From positions 2,459,680 to 2,523,679 of the forward strand of contig NZ_CP025999.1 in assembly GCF_003086695.1 (NCBI RefSeq): a stretch of 64,000 nucleotides of DNA. The letters are read 5' to 3'. Position numbers and translations under genes: made by a program. The notes below the pieces were generated by a model. The model made no database searches. It saw nothing but the letters and a program-made list of their open reading frames with translations, and had not been told where the DNA came from. Shown here in pieces: positions 40,123-48,156 of this stretch. The first letter of the stretch is position 1, and the number at the start of each line of letters is the position of its first letter. The stretch comes from Stenotrophomonas sp. SAU14A_NAIMI4_8 (GTDB lineage Bacteria; Pseudomonadota; Gammaproteobacteria; Xanthomonadales; Xanthomonadaceae).

Positions 40123-41558
40123 GCATTCCACGCGGCCACCTTGGCGCGGGTATCGGCCAGCATCTTGTCCAGCACGGCGCGGTCATACACATCCCCGCGC
40201 AGGATCACGCTGTCGATCTTCTGCGTTGCCGCGATGTCCTGCAGCGGGTTGGCGGTCAACAGCACCAGATCGGCCGCCTTGCCCGCGGCCACGCCACCGT
40301 ATCGATCCATCTGCCCGAACCACGCCGGGCCGGAACGGGTAGCCGCCGACAGCGCCTGCGGTGCGCTCAGCCCTTCCTTCACGAACAACTGCAGCTCCTG
40401 GTGCAGGGCGATGCCGGGGAAGTTGTACGAATTGAGGAAGCCCGCGTCGGTGCCGGCAATGATCGTCACCCCCGCTTCCTGCAGCATCGGCAGCACCGCG
40501 GCCACCTGCTGGTACTGCGCATGGCGTGCTTCGATCTGCGCCGGGGTGGCCTTGGCCGCACGCTCCACGCGCCAGGTGTAGGTCGCGCGCAGACCGGGGC
40601 CGATGTAGGCCAGGTAGGGATCATTGGCATGGTCATCCTGGTCCAGGAAGTCCAGGATGCGCCCGCCGTTGAGTGTCGGGGTCACGAATACACCGCGCTT
40701 GGCAAAGTCGCGATAGGCGTGCATTGCGGTATCGCGGTCAAAGCTGGCATCCAGGCGGCGGTTGGCCTCGGCGCGATCGATGCGGCCCGCACCGAAATCG
40801 GCAGCGATCTGTGCCTCATCCTTGCTGCCGGCCTTGAAGGCGTAATCCAGGTGCTCGATGGACGCCAATCCGGCATCCACCGCCTGCTCCACCGTCAGCG
40901 CCATCGGAATATGGCCGGATGCCTTCAGACCGGCGTTGCGCGCGGCGGTGGCCGAGTACAGGAACAAGTCCGGCTTCAGCGTGCTGTCGGTGATCTTCAC
41001 GAAATCGACCTTGTCGTGCTGCAGCTGCGTGATTGCCTGATCGACCTGCGCCTTGTCACCGACTTCGATAGTGCCCTTCCACACCGGCTTGATGCCCTCG
41101 ATCTTCGCTCCTGAACTGAGCAGGCGCGGCCCGAACAGGGTGCCGTCGGCAATCTGCCCGCGCCACTGCAGCACCTGTTCCGGCAGATCGCCCGAACAAT
41201 CACGAATGGTGGTGATGCCGTGGGCGATGTACAGCGGCAGCAGCGCCTTGTTTTCCTCCACCAGCGCCGGGCCGCCGCCGAAGTGCACGTGCATGTCCCA
41301 CAGGCCCGGGATGAGGTACTTGCCGGCGGCATCGATCTGGCGGCTGGCGCTCCATTGGCTGCGCAGCTGCGCGTCGGGGCCCACCGCCACGATGTCATCA
41401 CCACGGATCACCACGCTCTGCCCGGGCAGGCTGCGCGCGTGCTCGACATCGACCACGGTGGCATTGCGGATCAGCAAATCAGCACGTTCGGCCGCAGACG
41501 CCGACAGCGGCGCGACAGCAACAAGGATCGCAAGGGACAAGGGGCGGGAACGGAGCAT
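40101..41558 (-). CDS. Secreted imidazolonepropionase-like amidohydrolase
   Basis: Periplasmic metal-dependent hydrolase of 485 residues with a signal peptide (LRSRPLSLAILVAVAPLSASA). Metal motifs are PGLWDMHVHFGGG, KASGHIP, SIEHLDY and GTDAGF; the Lys ligand segment reads VDFVKITDS. This set fits amidohydrolase_1 enzymes of the imidazolonepropionase/M38 group, several of which are Xaa-Pro or other dipeptidases. The ATG at 41558 is chosen because AGGA lies nine bases upstream; the ATG at 41567 directly follows its AGG. The last residues (QSSKPD) and the stop are encoded by a degenerate SMAG copy. The ankyrin lipoprotein gene lies just upstream on the same strand. Confidence 0.85.
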   Translation of the reverse strand: MLRSRPLSLAILVAVAPLSASAAERADLLIRNATVVDVEHARSLPGQSVVIRGDDIVAVGPDAQLRSQWSASRQIDAAGKYLIPGLWDMHVHFGGGPALVEENKALLPLYIAHGITTIRDCSGDLPEQVLQWRGQIADGTLFGPRLLSSGAKIEGIKPVWKGTIEVGDKAQVDQAITQLQHDKVDFVKITDSTLKPDLFLYSATAARNAGLKASGHIPMALTVEQAVDAGLASIEHLDYAFKAGSKDEAQIAADFGAGRIDRAEANRRLDASFDRDTAMHAYRDFAKRGVFVTPTLNGGRILDFLDQDDHANDPYLAYIGPGLRATYTWRVERAAKATPAQIEARHAQYQQVAAVLPMLQEAGVTIIAGTDAGFLNSYNFPGIALHQELQLFVKEGLSAPQALSAATRSGPAWFGQMDRYGGVAAGKAADLVLLTANPLQDIAATQKIDSVILRGDVYDRAVLDKMLADTRAKVAAWNAQSSKPD

Positions 41559-41604
41559 GGATGGCATCCTGGCAGGCACGCGCACGTGCGGGGTGGAAGG
41601 GGTA

Positions 41605-42300
41605 TCAATGGGTCGCGCCGTGCTGGCGCAGCAGGGTTTCGATCGCGGTGTAGCCGCGCTGGCGGGCATGCGCCAACGGCGTTACGCCATCGCCGTCCGC
41701 CAGATGCGGATCGGCGCCGGCCTCCAGCAGCAACTGCACGATCTGCACGTGGCGTGGGCCGCCATCGCCGAGCAGGATGGCCTCCAGCAGCGCGGTCCAG
41801 TGCAGGCGATTGACGTGGTCCACGGCCACCCCGGCGCGCAGCAGCATGCGCACCGTGGGCACGTGGCCGCGCTCGGCGGCGGGAATCAGGGCCGTGCCGC
41901 CATAGCGGTTGGTACTGCGCAGATCGGCACCGTGGGCCAGGGTCAGCGCGAGGATCTCATCCAGCCCGCGCGCGCCGGCGTACAGGTAGGCGCTGTCCTG
42001 CATCGTATCCTTGGCGTTGACGTCGGCACCGGCGTCGATCAGCACACGTGCTGCCTCCAGCCGGTTGCCGTGGGTGGCCAGCAGCAGGGCCGTACGGCCC
42101 TGCGCGTCGCGCGCTTCCAGCTGGGCACCGCCCTCCAGCGCCACCCGTACGGCCGCGGCGTCACCGCGGGCGGCGGCTTCGCGCAGGCGCACATCGGCCG
42201 CGCCGGTGCTGGCCGAGCAGGCCGACGCCAGCATCGCCAGTACGCACAGCAGCAACAGACGCCCGAGCGTGGGACAGCGGCGGCAACGATGGATGCGCAT
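41605..42300 (-). CDS. Ankyrin-repeat lipoprotein
   Basis: Predicted lipoprotein of 231 residues with lipobox LASAC (Cys-28). Four to six ankyrin repeats follow: RLREAAARGDAAAVRVALEGG, GRTALLLATHGNRLEAARVLIDAGADVNAKD, GGTALIPAAERGHVPTVRMLLRAGVAVDHVN, then DGVTPLAHARQRGYTAIETLL. Ankyrin proteins mediate protein-protein contacts, and periplasmic ones are often linked to stress enzymes such as catalase. The ATG at 42300 has GGAG upstream. It probably forms an operon with the amidohydrolase 46 bp downstream and is divergent from a LysR gene. Confidence 0.87.
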   Translation of the reverse strand: MRIHRCRRCPTLGRLLLLCVLAMLASACSASTGAADVRLREAAARGDAAAVRVALEGGAQLEARDAQGRTALLLATHGNRLEAARVLIDAGADVNAKDTMQDSAYLYAGARGLDEILALTLAHGADLRSTNRYGGTALIPAAERGHVPTVRMLLRAGVAVDHVNRLHWTALLEAILLGDGGPRHVQIVQLLLEAGADPHLADGDGVTPLAHARQRGYTAIETLLRQHGATH

Positions 42301-42407
42301 CTGCGTTTCTCCTCTGCGGCGGGGCCGGTGCGGCGCTGCGGCCCGCTTGCCGCACCCTTTCCTGCATGGTAGAAGTCGCAGCAATCATCCAGAAGTGAAA
42401 TGTTCAA

Positions 42408-43289
42408 ATGGCTGACAGTGCCAAATCGAATAGAAACTTGTTCGAACTGGACTTGCTGCGGGCCCTGGTGATGGTGGCGGACTGCGGCAGTTTCACCACC
42501 GCTGCCACCCGTCTGCACTCCACCCAGTCCACCGTCAGCCAGAAGGTACGGCGGCTGGAGGAGCTGGCTGGACACCGCCTGCTGGAACGCGGCCACCGCG
42601 ATGTGCACCCCACCGACGCCGGCCACACCCTGCTGGGTTACGCACGGCGTATGCTTGATCTGAACGAGGAGCTGGCCCAGGCACTGGCCGGTGCCACGGT
42701 GGAAACTGCGGTACGCATCGGCGTGCCCGAAGATTTCGTCAACCCGCAGACCACCCGCATGCTGGCCGCCTTCAGCCGTCGCCACCCGCAGGTGAAGCTG
42801 GAAATCAGCAGCGGCCTGAGCCGCGACTTGGCCCATGGTTTCGACCATGGCGAGCTGGATCTGGTGCTGGTGAAGCAGCGCCGCAACACCCGCCAGGCGG
42901 TGCACTGCCGGCGCGAGCCGATGCACTGGATCGACAGTGTGCGCAGCAGCAGCCTGCAGCACGATCCGCTGCCGCTGGTCACCTTCCCGCCGCGCGGGCT
43001 GTACCGCGACGAGATGATCCAGGCGGTGGAGGCGCTGGGGCTGCGCTGGCGCATTGCGTTCACCAGTTCCTCGCTCAGCGGCATCCAGGGCGCGGTGGCC
43101 GATGGCATCGGCATCAGCCTGCTGCCGCGCCGCGCGGTGGGCCGCGAGCATCGCATCATCGATGGCGAACGCAGCCTGCCGGTGATCGACAACTACGAGC
43201 TGGGGTTGCTGCACCGCCCCGACGCAGACGAAGCCGTACGCGCACTGGCCGCCGAACTCTGGCGCCAGGTGCAGCGCGAAGCGGAGTAG
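42408..43289 (+). CDS. LysR-family transcriptional regulator
   Basis: LysR-type regulator of 293 residues. The winged helix-turn-helix is at about 13-70 (LDLLRALVMVADCGSFTTAATRLHSTQSTVSQKVRRLEEL). The effector domain runs from 95 to 290. It is divergent from the ankyrin lipoprotein/amidohydrolase pair, the standard LysR arrangement, so those genes are its likely targets. A small dyad TGAA-ATG-TTCA (42396-42406) touches its own start region. The effector is unknown. Confidence 0.92.
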   Translation: MADSAKSNRNLFELDLLRALVMVADCGSFTTAATRLHSTQSTVSQKVRRLEELAGHRLLERGHRDVHPTDAGHTLLGYARRMLDLNEELAQALAGATVETAVRIGVPEDFVNPQTTRMLAAFSRRHPQVKLEISSGLSRDLAHGFDHGELDLVLVKQRRNTRQAVHCRREPMHWIDSVRSSSLQHDPLPLVTFPPRGLYRDEMIQAVEALGLRWRIAFTSSSLSGIQGAVADGIGISLLPRRAVGREHRIIDGERSLPVIDNYELGLLHRPDADEAVRALAAELWRQVQREAE

Positions 43290-43358
43290 TTCTTTGTTTG
43301 CAGGGCTGCGCCCTGCACCCCTGTAGGAGCAACGTCAAAGGCTGGGTTCCTGGGGGAT

Positions 43359-43462
43359 GGCGGGGCGGTGTGGGTGGGCAGGACACGCCGCAAGTACGTC
43401 CGTGTAGGCTCGTAGGCGCCATCCATGGCGCCTGCGGTCCTGCCCACCCACACCACCCCGCC
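43359..43462 (+). repeat. Large hairpin element, copy 1
   Basis: Arms of 25 bases at 43359-43383 and 43438-43462 pair with one mismatch. The loop holds CGCCGCAAGTACGTCC at 43387-43402 followed by GTGTAGGC, then a small hairpin AGGCGCCAT-CC-ATGGCGCCT (43414-43433). The same module lies in opposite orientation in copy 2. Confidence 0.85.
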
Positions 43463-43496
43463 TTCGACAGTTTCCTGCGATCTGACGGAACGGCAC

Positions 43497-43535
43497 GGGG
43501 TCGGATCCCGTTGCTGAGCAACGGGCTCTGACCCC
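43497..43535. repeat. GGGGTC...GACCCC dyad
   Basis: GGGGTCGGATCCCGTTGCT and AGCAACGGGCTCTGACCCC form 19-base arms with three mismatches. Three relatives of this element, with CCCGCAGGGG centres, lie at 55126-55235. Confidence 0.8.
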
Positions 43536-43560
43536 CGATTGAAATTGATATCCAACACAT

Positions 43561-43697
43561 GCATCCACGCATGGCGTGGATCTACCAACAATTGTTTCGA
43601 TAACCGACAGTAGATCCACGCCATGCGTGGATGAATCTCAACCGAAATGGAAAATTTCGAATCGAATTCGAAATGCATCCACGCACGGCGTGGATCG
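43561..43697. repeat. Three hairpins of the ATCCACGC-GCGTGGAT class
   Basis: GCATCCACGCATGGCGTGGA at 43561-43580, TAGATCCACGCCATGCGTGG at 43611-43630, and GCATCCACGCACGGCGTGGA at 43675-43694. Between them lies AT-rich sequence with an imperfect dyad around ATTTCGAATCGAATTCGAAA. Same class as at 2440-2496. Confidence 0.8.
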
Positions 43698-43714
43698 CGC
43701 GGGAATCTGTCGGA

Positions 43715-43819
43715 GGTGGGGCGGTGTCGGAGTGCGGGGTGTCAGCCGCATGGATGCGGCTGCCAAGCCTACAGGGACGTACTTGCGGCGTCCCCGCACT
43801 CCGACACCGCCCCGCCACC
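43715..43819 (-). repeat. Large hairpin element, copy 2 (inverted relative to copy 1)
   Basis: Perfect 22-base arms at 43718-43739 (GGGGCGGTGTCGGAGTGCGG then GG) and 43792-43813. Read on the minus strand the loop gives CGCCGCAAGTACGTCC then CTGTAGGC, and a small hairpin AGCCGCAT-CC-ATGCGGCT (43744-43761), the same order as copy 1. Confidence 0.87.
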
Positions 43820-43894
43820 CCATGCAATGCAGCTGTTGCTGTTGCTCTGGCCGTTGCCGTTGCATCGAGCGGGTGCAGGGCGCAGCCCTGCCAA

Positions 43895-45055
43895 CTACAA
43901 CCACCGCCCCTGCACGACCACGCGCCGTTCGACCGGTACGCCCGCCACCGCCGCCGGGCCGTGGTCCGCGCGCACTGCCACGAACGTCGCCGGCAGCCCT
44001 TCGCCAATGCCGTACTGCGGCAATCCGATCACCTGTGCGGCATGGGTGGTCACCATGTCCAGCGCCAGATCCAGATCCGCATCGGTGTAGAACCCCGAGC
44101 GGTAACCCAGCAGCATCGCCCGCTGCAGCAGATCACCATTGCCGTAGGGCCACCAGCAATCGCGGATGTTGTCGTTGCCGGCAAACACCCGTACCCCGGC
44201 ATCATGCAGCGCACGCAACGGCGGGAACGGGTGGTCGCCCGGTGCATTGCTCATGATCGCCACGCCCGCGCGGGCCAGCGCCTCGCCCACCTGCAGCGCA
44301 CGCGCCAGCGGCACTTCGCCCAGCGCATAGGCATGGCTGACCGCCACCCGGCCCTGCAGGCCAGCGGCCTGGGTGCGCGCGGCAATCCGCAGCAACTGCG
44401 CCAGTCCAGTTTCGCCCGGCTCATGCAGATGGATGTCCAGGCGCACGGCGTGGCGCTCGGCCAAGCCGAACAACAGGGCAAGCTGTGCTTCCGCATCACC
44501 GTCCAGCGTGGTCGGATCGATGCCGCCCAACACCTGCACGCCAGCGTCCAGGGCCTGCCGCAGCACCTCGGCGGTGCCCGGGCAGGACATCACCCCGGCC
44601 TGCGGGAACGCCACCAGCTGGATCTGCATGATGTCCGCGCAGCGGTCGGCCGCTTCGCGTACCGCCTGCAGATGCTGCAGGCCGGTACTGCCATCAATGT
44701 CCACATGGCAGCGCATGGCCACGGTGCCGAAGGCACTGCATTGGCGGATCAGCGCCTCGGCACGCTCGACCATGGGCGCGGCCGCGGCGACGGCGGCCTT
44801 TTCCACGGCCAGGCGCTCGCGCAGGCTGGCTACCGGCTGGTGCGGGTGCCAGCGGTCACCGACGAAGCTCTTGTCCAGATGGATATGGCCATCGACCAGC
44901 CCCGGCAACAGGGTGAAACCGGCCAGATTGACGCTTTCCGCCCCCTCTGCCGCGCCGCCCGCTGCGTTGATCGCCTGCAGCTGGCCGTCACGGATGTGGA
45001 AGTGCAGCGGCGCCCCGTGGCGGTCGACGCCACCATGCACGAACTGAAGGGTCAT
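43895..45055 (-). CDS. Cytosine deaminase-like amidohydrolase
   Basis: Cytoplasmic metal-dependent deaminase or hydrolase of 386 residues related to CodA. Motifs are LPGLVDGHIHLDKSF (HxHxD), RLDIHLHEPGE, VSHAYALG and FAGNDNIRDCWWPYGNGD, the latter close to the CodA active-site Asp segment. CodA itself has HxDE where this protein has HLHEPGE, so the substrate may differ from cytosine (other cyclic amidines or N-isopropylammelide-type compounds are possible). It stands alone: downstream is the inverted-repeat block, and upstream is a short divergent promoter region. The ATG at 45055 fits the family N-terminus. Confidence 0.85.
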   Translation of the reverse strand: MTLQFVHGGVDRHGAPLHFHIRDGQLQAINAAGGAAEGAESVNLAGFTLLPGLVDGHIHLDKSFVGDRWHPHQPVASLRERLAVEKAAVAAAAPMVERAEALIRQCSAFGTVAMRCHVDIDGSTGLQHLQAVREAADRCADIMQIQLVAFPQAGVMSCPGTAEVLRQALDAGVQVLGGIDPTTLDGDAEAQLALLFGLAERHAVRLDIHLHEPGETGLAQLLRIAARTQAAGLQGRVAVSHAYALGEVPLARALQVGEALARAGVAIMSNAPGDHPFPPLRALHDAGVRVFAGNDNIRDCWWPYGNGDLLQRAMLLGYRSGFYTDADLDLALDMVTTHAAQVIGLPQYGIGEGLPATFVAVRADHGPAAVAGVPVERRVVVQGRWL

Positions 45056-45226
45056 GGGTTACTCCACAGGCCAGACAAGGGGCCCATCGTGCGCCCACTC
45101 GCTGCCATCGGCAAACGAAATATGGCAATGCCACACATTCACCAAAGCGATGCGTCCGTCTCGTCGCCACGCTGCACACACCCCTGAACAGGTAACATAG
45201 CGCTCTGTTCCCGCTGTAGATGCCGC

Positions 45227-45868
45227 ATGGGCCCGTCCGACCGCCACGATCGTCTTCGCCGCTGGCAGGCCGCGTCCCTGTTGGCCGCCGCTCCGATCGC
45301 CAGCCTGTCCGCCAGCGATGCCGCGGCCACCACCCCGCCGCCCGCGCCCCCCGGCCAGCAGCGCATCGCCGCCGCCGTGCTGGTGGAACGCCTGCACCAG
45401 CGGGTGCTCAGTGGCCAGAGCGCCACCGCCACCTTGGAAAGCTGGTGTGCCGAGCACGGCTTGGCCGAGCAGGCGCGGGTGCGTGCGGTACGCGTGCGTG
45501 GCCAGGACAAGGCTGCCCCGGCCGATGTGCTGCTCGCGCTGGGTGCAACCGATGGCAGCGCCGTGCACTACCGTCGCGTGCAGCTCGTCTGCGGCAGCCG
45601 TGTGCTGTCCGAGGCCGACAACTGGTACCTGCCTGCCCGCCTGAGCGCGGCGATGAACCAGGTGCTGGACAGCACCGACGAGCCCTTCGGCCGCGTGGTC
45701 GGGCCGCTCGGGTTCCAGCGCCAGACCCTGGCCGACCAGACGTTCTGGCCGCCACGTGGCGAAGGCAATCAGGGCGTGATCCTGGAAGTACGTGCACTCC
45801 TGCGCGACCGCGAGCAGCAGCCTTTCAGCTATGTGATCGAATCCTACGGCGTCGCTGCGTTGCCCTAG
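45227..45868 (+). CDS. Probable chorismate lyase/UbiC-fold protein
   Basis: Protein of 213 residues with an N-terminal hydrophobic stretch (about 14-32) that may be a signal or anchor. The body reads LESWCAEHGLA, VHYRRVQLVCGSRVLSEADNWYLPARLSAAMNQVLDSTDEPFGRVVGPLGFQRQ. The pattern RR.VqLvcg..VLSEAdNWYvP.rL...Mn..Ld.TdtPFG resembles the chorismate pyruvate-lyase (UbiC) fold family, in particular exported members of unknown reaction. The product need not be 4-hydroxybenzoate. It lies 75 bp before the acetyltransferase gene on the same strand. Family assignment is from motif memory and should be read as moderate. Confidence 0.6.
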   Translation: MGPSDRHDRLRRWQAASLLAAAPIASLSASDAAATTPPPAPPGQQRIAAAVLVERLHQRVLSGQSATATLESWCAEHGLAEQARVRAVRVRGQDKAAPADVLLALGATDGSAVHYRRVQLVCGSRVLSEADNWYLPARLSAAMNQVLDSTDEPFGRVVGPLGFQRQTLADQTFWPPRGEGNQGVILEVRALLRDREQQPFSYVIESYGVAALP

Positions 45869-45942
45869 CGTACTGGACGCCTGCAGGCGTTTTGCAACGT
45901 ATTCGATGGTTTCTGCCGGGCCGGCAGGTCACCGTCGAATGC

Positions 45943-46554
45943 ATGTGTACCGAACCCCTTCCCTCTCCCATTCCCGCACTGCACCCGGTCCTGCGCCGGC
46001 ACCTGCTGCACCTGGCCCACGGCGGCGTGATCGTGCGCCCGCTGCACCGCAATGACCTGAACGAGTGGCTGGGTCTGTGCGTGACACGCCGCGCGCAGCA
46101 CGGCTTCAGCTGCCGCCCGGACGCCGACGTACAACTGCTGATCGGCGTGCAGCGCTCACGCCTGCAGTTCGACAACGATCAACTGCTGCTGGGCGTGTTC
46201 GACGCCAGCAGCCGTCGCCTGGTGGATCAACTGGGCGTACGCCTGCAGTCCACCCAGGCGCGCAGCGCCGAACTGCACCCGTTCTGCCAGGGCCCGTGGC
46301 GTGGTGCCGAACGCCTGAGCGACACGCTGCACGCGCTGTGCCCGTTCCTGTTCGAACAGGTGGGCCTGCACCGCCTGTACGTCCTGCTGCCGGCACGGAC
46401 CCCAACGGCCATCGCATCGGCATGGACCGAAGCGGGCTTCGCCCACGAGGGCGTGCTGCGCGGCCAGCACTACGACGGCCAGCAGTGGCAGGATCGCCAC
46501 CTGCACGCGCTGACCGCGCCGGAATGGCGCCGCCGCCAGGGCGAGTTGGGCTAG
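45943..46554 (+). CDS. GNAT acetyltransferase, RimJ/RimL type
   Basis: Cytoplasmic N-acetyltransferase of 203 residues. The N-terminal GGVIVRPLHRNDLNEWLGLC strand-helix opens the GNAT fold. The C-terminal LFEQVGLHRLYVLLPARTPTAIASAWTEAGFAHEGVLRGQHYDGQQWQDRHLHAL is a clear RimJ/RimL sentence (N.aS...EkaGF..EG.lR....dg.w.D). The acetyl-CoA loop (Q/R-x-x-G-x-G/A) is not typical here. The ATG at 45943 was chosen; translation further upstream in the same frame cannot be excluded. The protein acetylated is unknown. It is convergent with cdh, overlapping it by 4 bases. Confidence 0.78.
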   Translation: MCTEPLPSPIPALHPVLRRHLLHLAHGGVIVRPLHRNDLNEWLGLCVTRRAQHGFSCRPDADVQLLIGVQRSRLQFDNDQLLLGVFDASSRRLVDQLGVRLQSTQARSAELHPFCQGPWRGAERLSDTLHALCPFLFEQVGLHRLYVLLPARTPTAIASAWTEAGFAHEGVLRGQHYDGQQWQDRHLHALTAPEWRRRQGELG

Positions 46555-47327
46555 CGCACCCGCTCCAGCGCCTGGCCGGCGCCGGTCAGTACCGAACACG
46601 CATGGTCCTGCAGTTCCTCGGCGCTGGCGTCGTTGCCGCTGGCCGGATCCAGTCGGGTCGCCAGCAGCACGAAACCGGGCGTACCCTGCACGTTCTGCCG
46701 GCCCGCCACCAGCAGGCTCCACTGGCCGACATCGCCCACGCCGCTCAGCTCATGGGCCAGCAGGTTCAGCGGATTGGCGGTCAGTTCGGCACCGGGCAGC
46801 AGGCGCGCCTGGTACTGGTGGCCGCGCAAGGGCACAGGCAGCGACGCCCAGCGGGTTTCCAGCGCAGCGGCATGCGCGTCCAGCGCCTGCAGTACATCGG
46901 CGCGCAGGCAGTCCACATGGATATGCAGCTGGTGCTGCGAACGTCCGTGCGGCGAATTCAGCGCCAGGCTGGCCACTTCACGCGGCAGGGCCTGGCCCAG
47001 TGCCCGTTCGCTGTGTACGCGGGCCCGCCAGGCCGCAGCGAAATAGTTGGGCACACCGCGCCGGTACAGCACCGGGCTTTCAATGCCGCTCACCTTGTCC
47101 AGCGGCATCAGCAGGTACTGGTAATCGCCGTGGGTATCCTTCACCAGCACGTCGCGCCGGTCGGCGGCGGTTTCCACCTGCAGGCAGCTTCCCTGCGGGC
47201 CCCGCTCGCTCAGGCAGTCACGCTGGATGACCCGCCACAGCGCATCTGAGTGGGCGGGCGGCGGCGGCGTGCTGGCACAGCCAGCCACGCAGGCAAGGTA
47301 CAACAGCAGCAACGAACGGGTGAACAC
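46551..47327 (-). CDS. cdh: CDP-diacylglycerol pyrophosphatase (Cdh), lipoprotein form
   Basis: Enzyme of 258 residues that hydrolyses CDP-diacylglycerol to phosphatidate and CMP, in the HIT-like superfamily. Family motifs are clear: LWRVIQRDCLS, VLVKDTHGDYQYLLMPLDKVSGIESPVLY, PNYFAAAWRARV and LNSPHGRSQHQLHIHVDCL with the catalytic HIH. The N-terminus has a lipobox (VAGC, Cys-17), so it is probably lipid-anchored in the periplasm; the E. coli enzyme has an N-terminal membrane anchor instead. Translation starts at GTG (47327); no better ATG is near. It faces the acetyltransferase gene with a 4-base overlap. Confidence 0.88.
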   Translation of the reverse strand: MFTRSLLLLYLACVAGCASTPPPPAHSDALWRVIQRDCLSERGPQGSCLQVETAADRRDVLVKDTHGDYQYLLMPLDKVSGIESPVLYRRGVPNYFAAAWRARVHSERALGQALPREVASLALNSPHGRSQHQLHIHVDCLRADVLQALDAHAAALETRWASLPVPLRGHQYQARLLPGAELTANPLNLLAHELSGVGDVGQWSLLVAGRQNVQGTPGFVLLATRLDPASGNDASAEELQDHACSVLTGAGQALERVR

Positions 47328-47377
47328 GGCGGGTTCCGTACAGGCGGGCCGCCATTCTACCGGCTGCCGGCAACGCC

Positions 47378-48025
47378 TCAGTAGGTGCCGAACGGCACTT
47401 CGACCTGCAGCGGCGTACCGGCAGGCAGCAACTGCAGCGTGTAACGGTCCAGCGCGCCTTCCTCATCGGCCTGCGGCAGACGCTGGAACTTCAGTTGGTA
47501 CTGCGCCTGGCCCCAGCGCACGGTCGTGCCCGCAGCATCCACCGCGGCACCTTCGGGCAGCAGCAGGCCGCCCAGATCGCTGTACGCGCCAGGCACATCG
47601 GCGAAGCGGTAGTCGATCAGCTCGTCCACCCGCTGCATGGCATACACATGCGGCACATACGGTCGCGCGGCGCTGTGCAGATTGCTCAGATCGGCCACCC
47701 ATACGGCAGGCAGGTGGTACTGCTCGCGCAGTGCATTGACCCCCAGCGATGGACTGGCCACCTGCAGGCAGCACACCGTGCGCCGGCCCTCGCGGTCCAG
47801 GATCGCGAACCGGTCGCCGCGGGTGGCCGCCTGCGGCAGCATGGCAAAGGCGAGGTTGCGCTGCGCCGGCTCGTAGCCGGTTTCGGTCTGCAGATTGCGC
47901 CAGGCACCGAATGGGGTGCCATCGGCCGCCGGGGCCGGGTCGACCTGCGCGTGGGCGAGCACTGCCGTGCACAGGCACAGCACGCCTGCCAGGATCTGCG
48001 CCGGGTGGAACCTGCCTGCCTTCAT
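47378..48025 (-). CDS. Secreted protein of unknown function
   Basis: Exported protein of 215 residues; the signal peptide ends near residue 26 (TAVLAHAQ). The mature part has a Cys pair (RRTVCCLQVA) and strand-rich sections (YVPHVYAMQRVDELIDYRFADVPGAYSDLGGLLLPEGA, TVRWGQAQYQLKFQRLP). I recognise no domain. It lies 50 bp upstream of cdh on the same strand and may be co-transcribed with it, which would place it with phospholipid or envelope functions; that is inference only. Confidence 0.75.
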   Translation of the reverse strand: MKAGRFHPAQILAGVLCLCTAVLAHAQVDPAPAADGTPFGAWRNLQTETGYEPAQRNLAFAMLPQAATRGDRFAILDREGRRTVCCLQVASPSLGVNALREQYHLPAVWVADLSNLHSAARPYVPHVYAMQRVDELIDYRFADVPGAYSDLGGLLLPEGAAVDAAGTTVRWGQAQYQLKFQRLPQADEEGALDRYTLQLLPAGTPLQVEVPFGTY

Positions 48026-48156
48026 CTGCGATCACACGCCTGTCGATACACCGGCCACTATGCAGCGTGGCGCCGCCAGCGGCAATGATCGCATCGCTCC
48101 CGGCCGCACGGCGGCGGTGCTATGGTGCAGCCAATCCCCTGCGCAGGAGCGCCCGC

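Larger units (their letters stand above)
43300..43891. repeat. Composite nested inverted-repeat block between LysR and deaminase genes
   Basis: A 592-bp intergenic block bounded by perfect 21-bp inverted repeats at 43300-43320 and 43871-43891 (each containing GCAGGGC-TGC-GCCCTGC). Inside, in order, are a large hairpin (43359-43462), a GGGGTC dyad (43497-43535), three ATCCACGC hairpins (43561-43697) and a second large hairpin (43715-43819). No coding capacity was recognised and no transposase is present. Confidence 0.85.

Noticed and set aside
43300..43891. Possible insertion sequence
   Set aside because: The block has inverted ends but no transposase frame and no visible target duplication, so it is listed as a composite repeat only.
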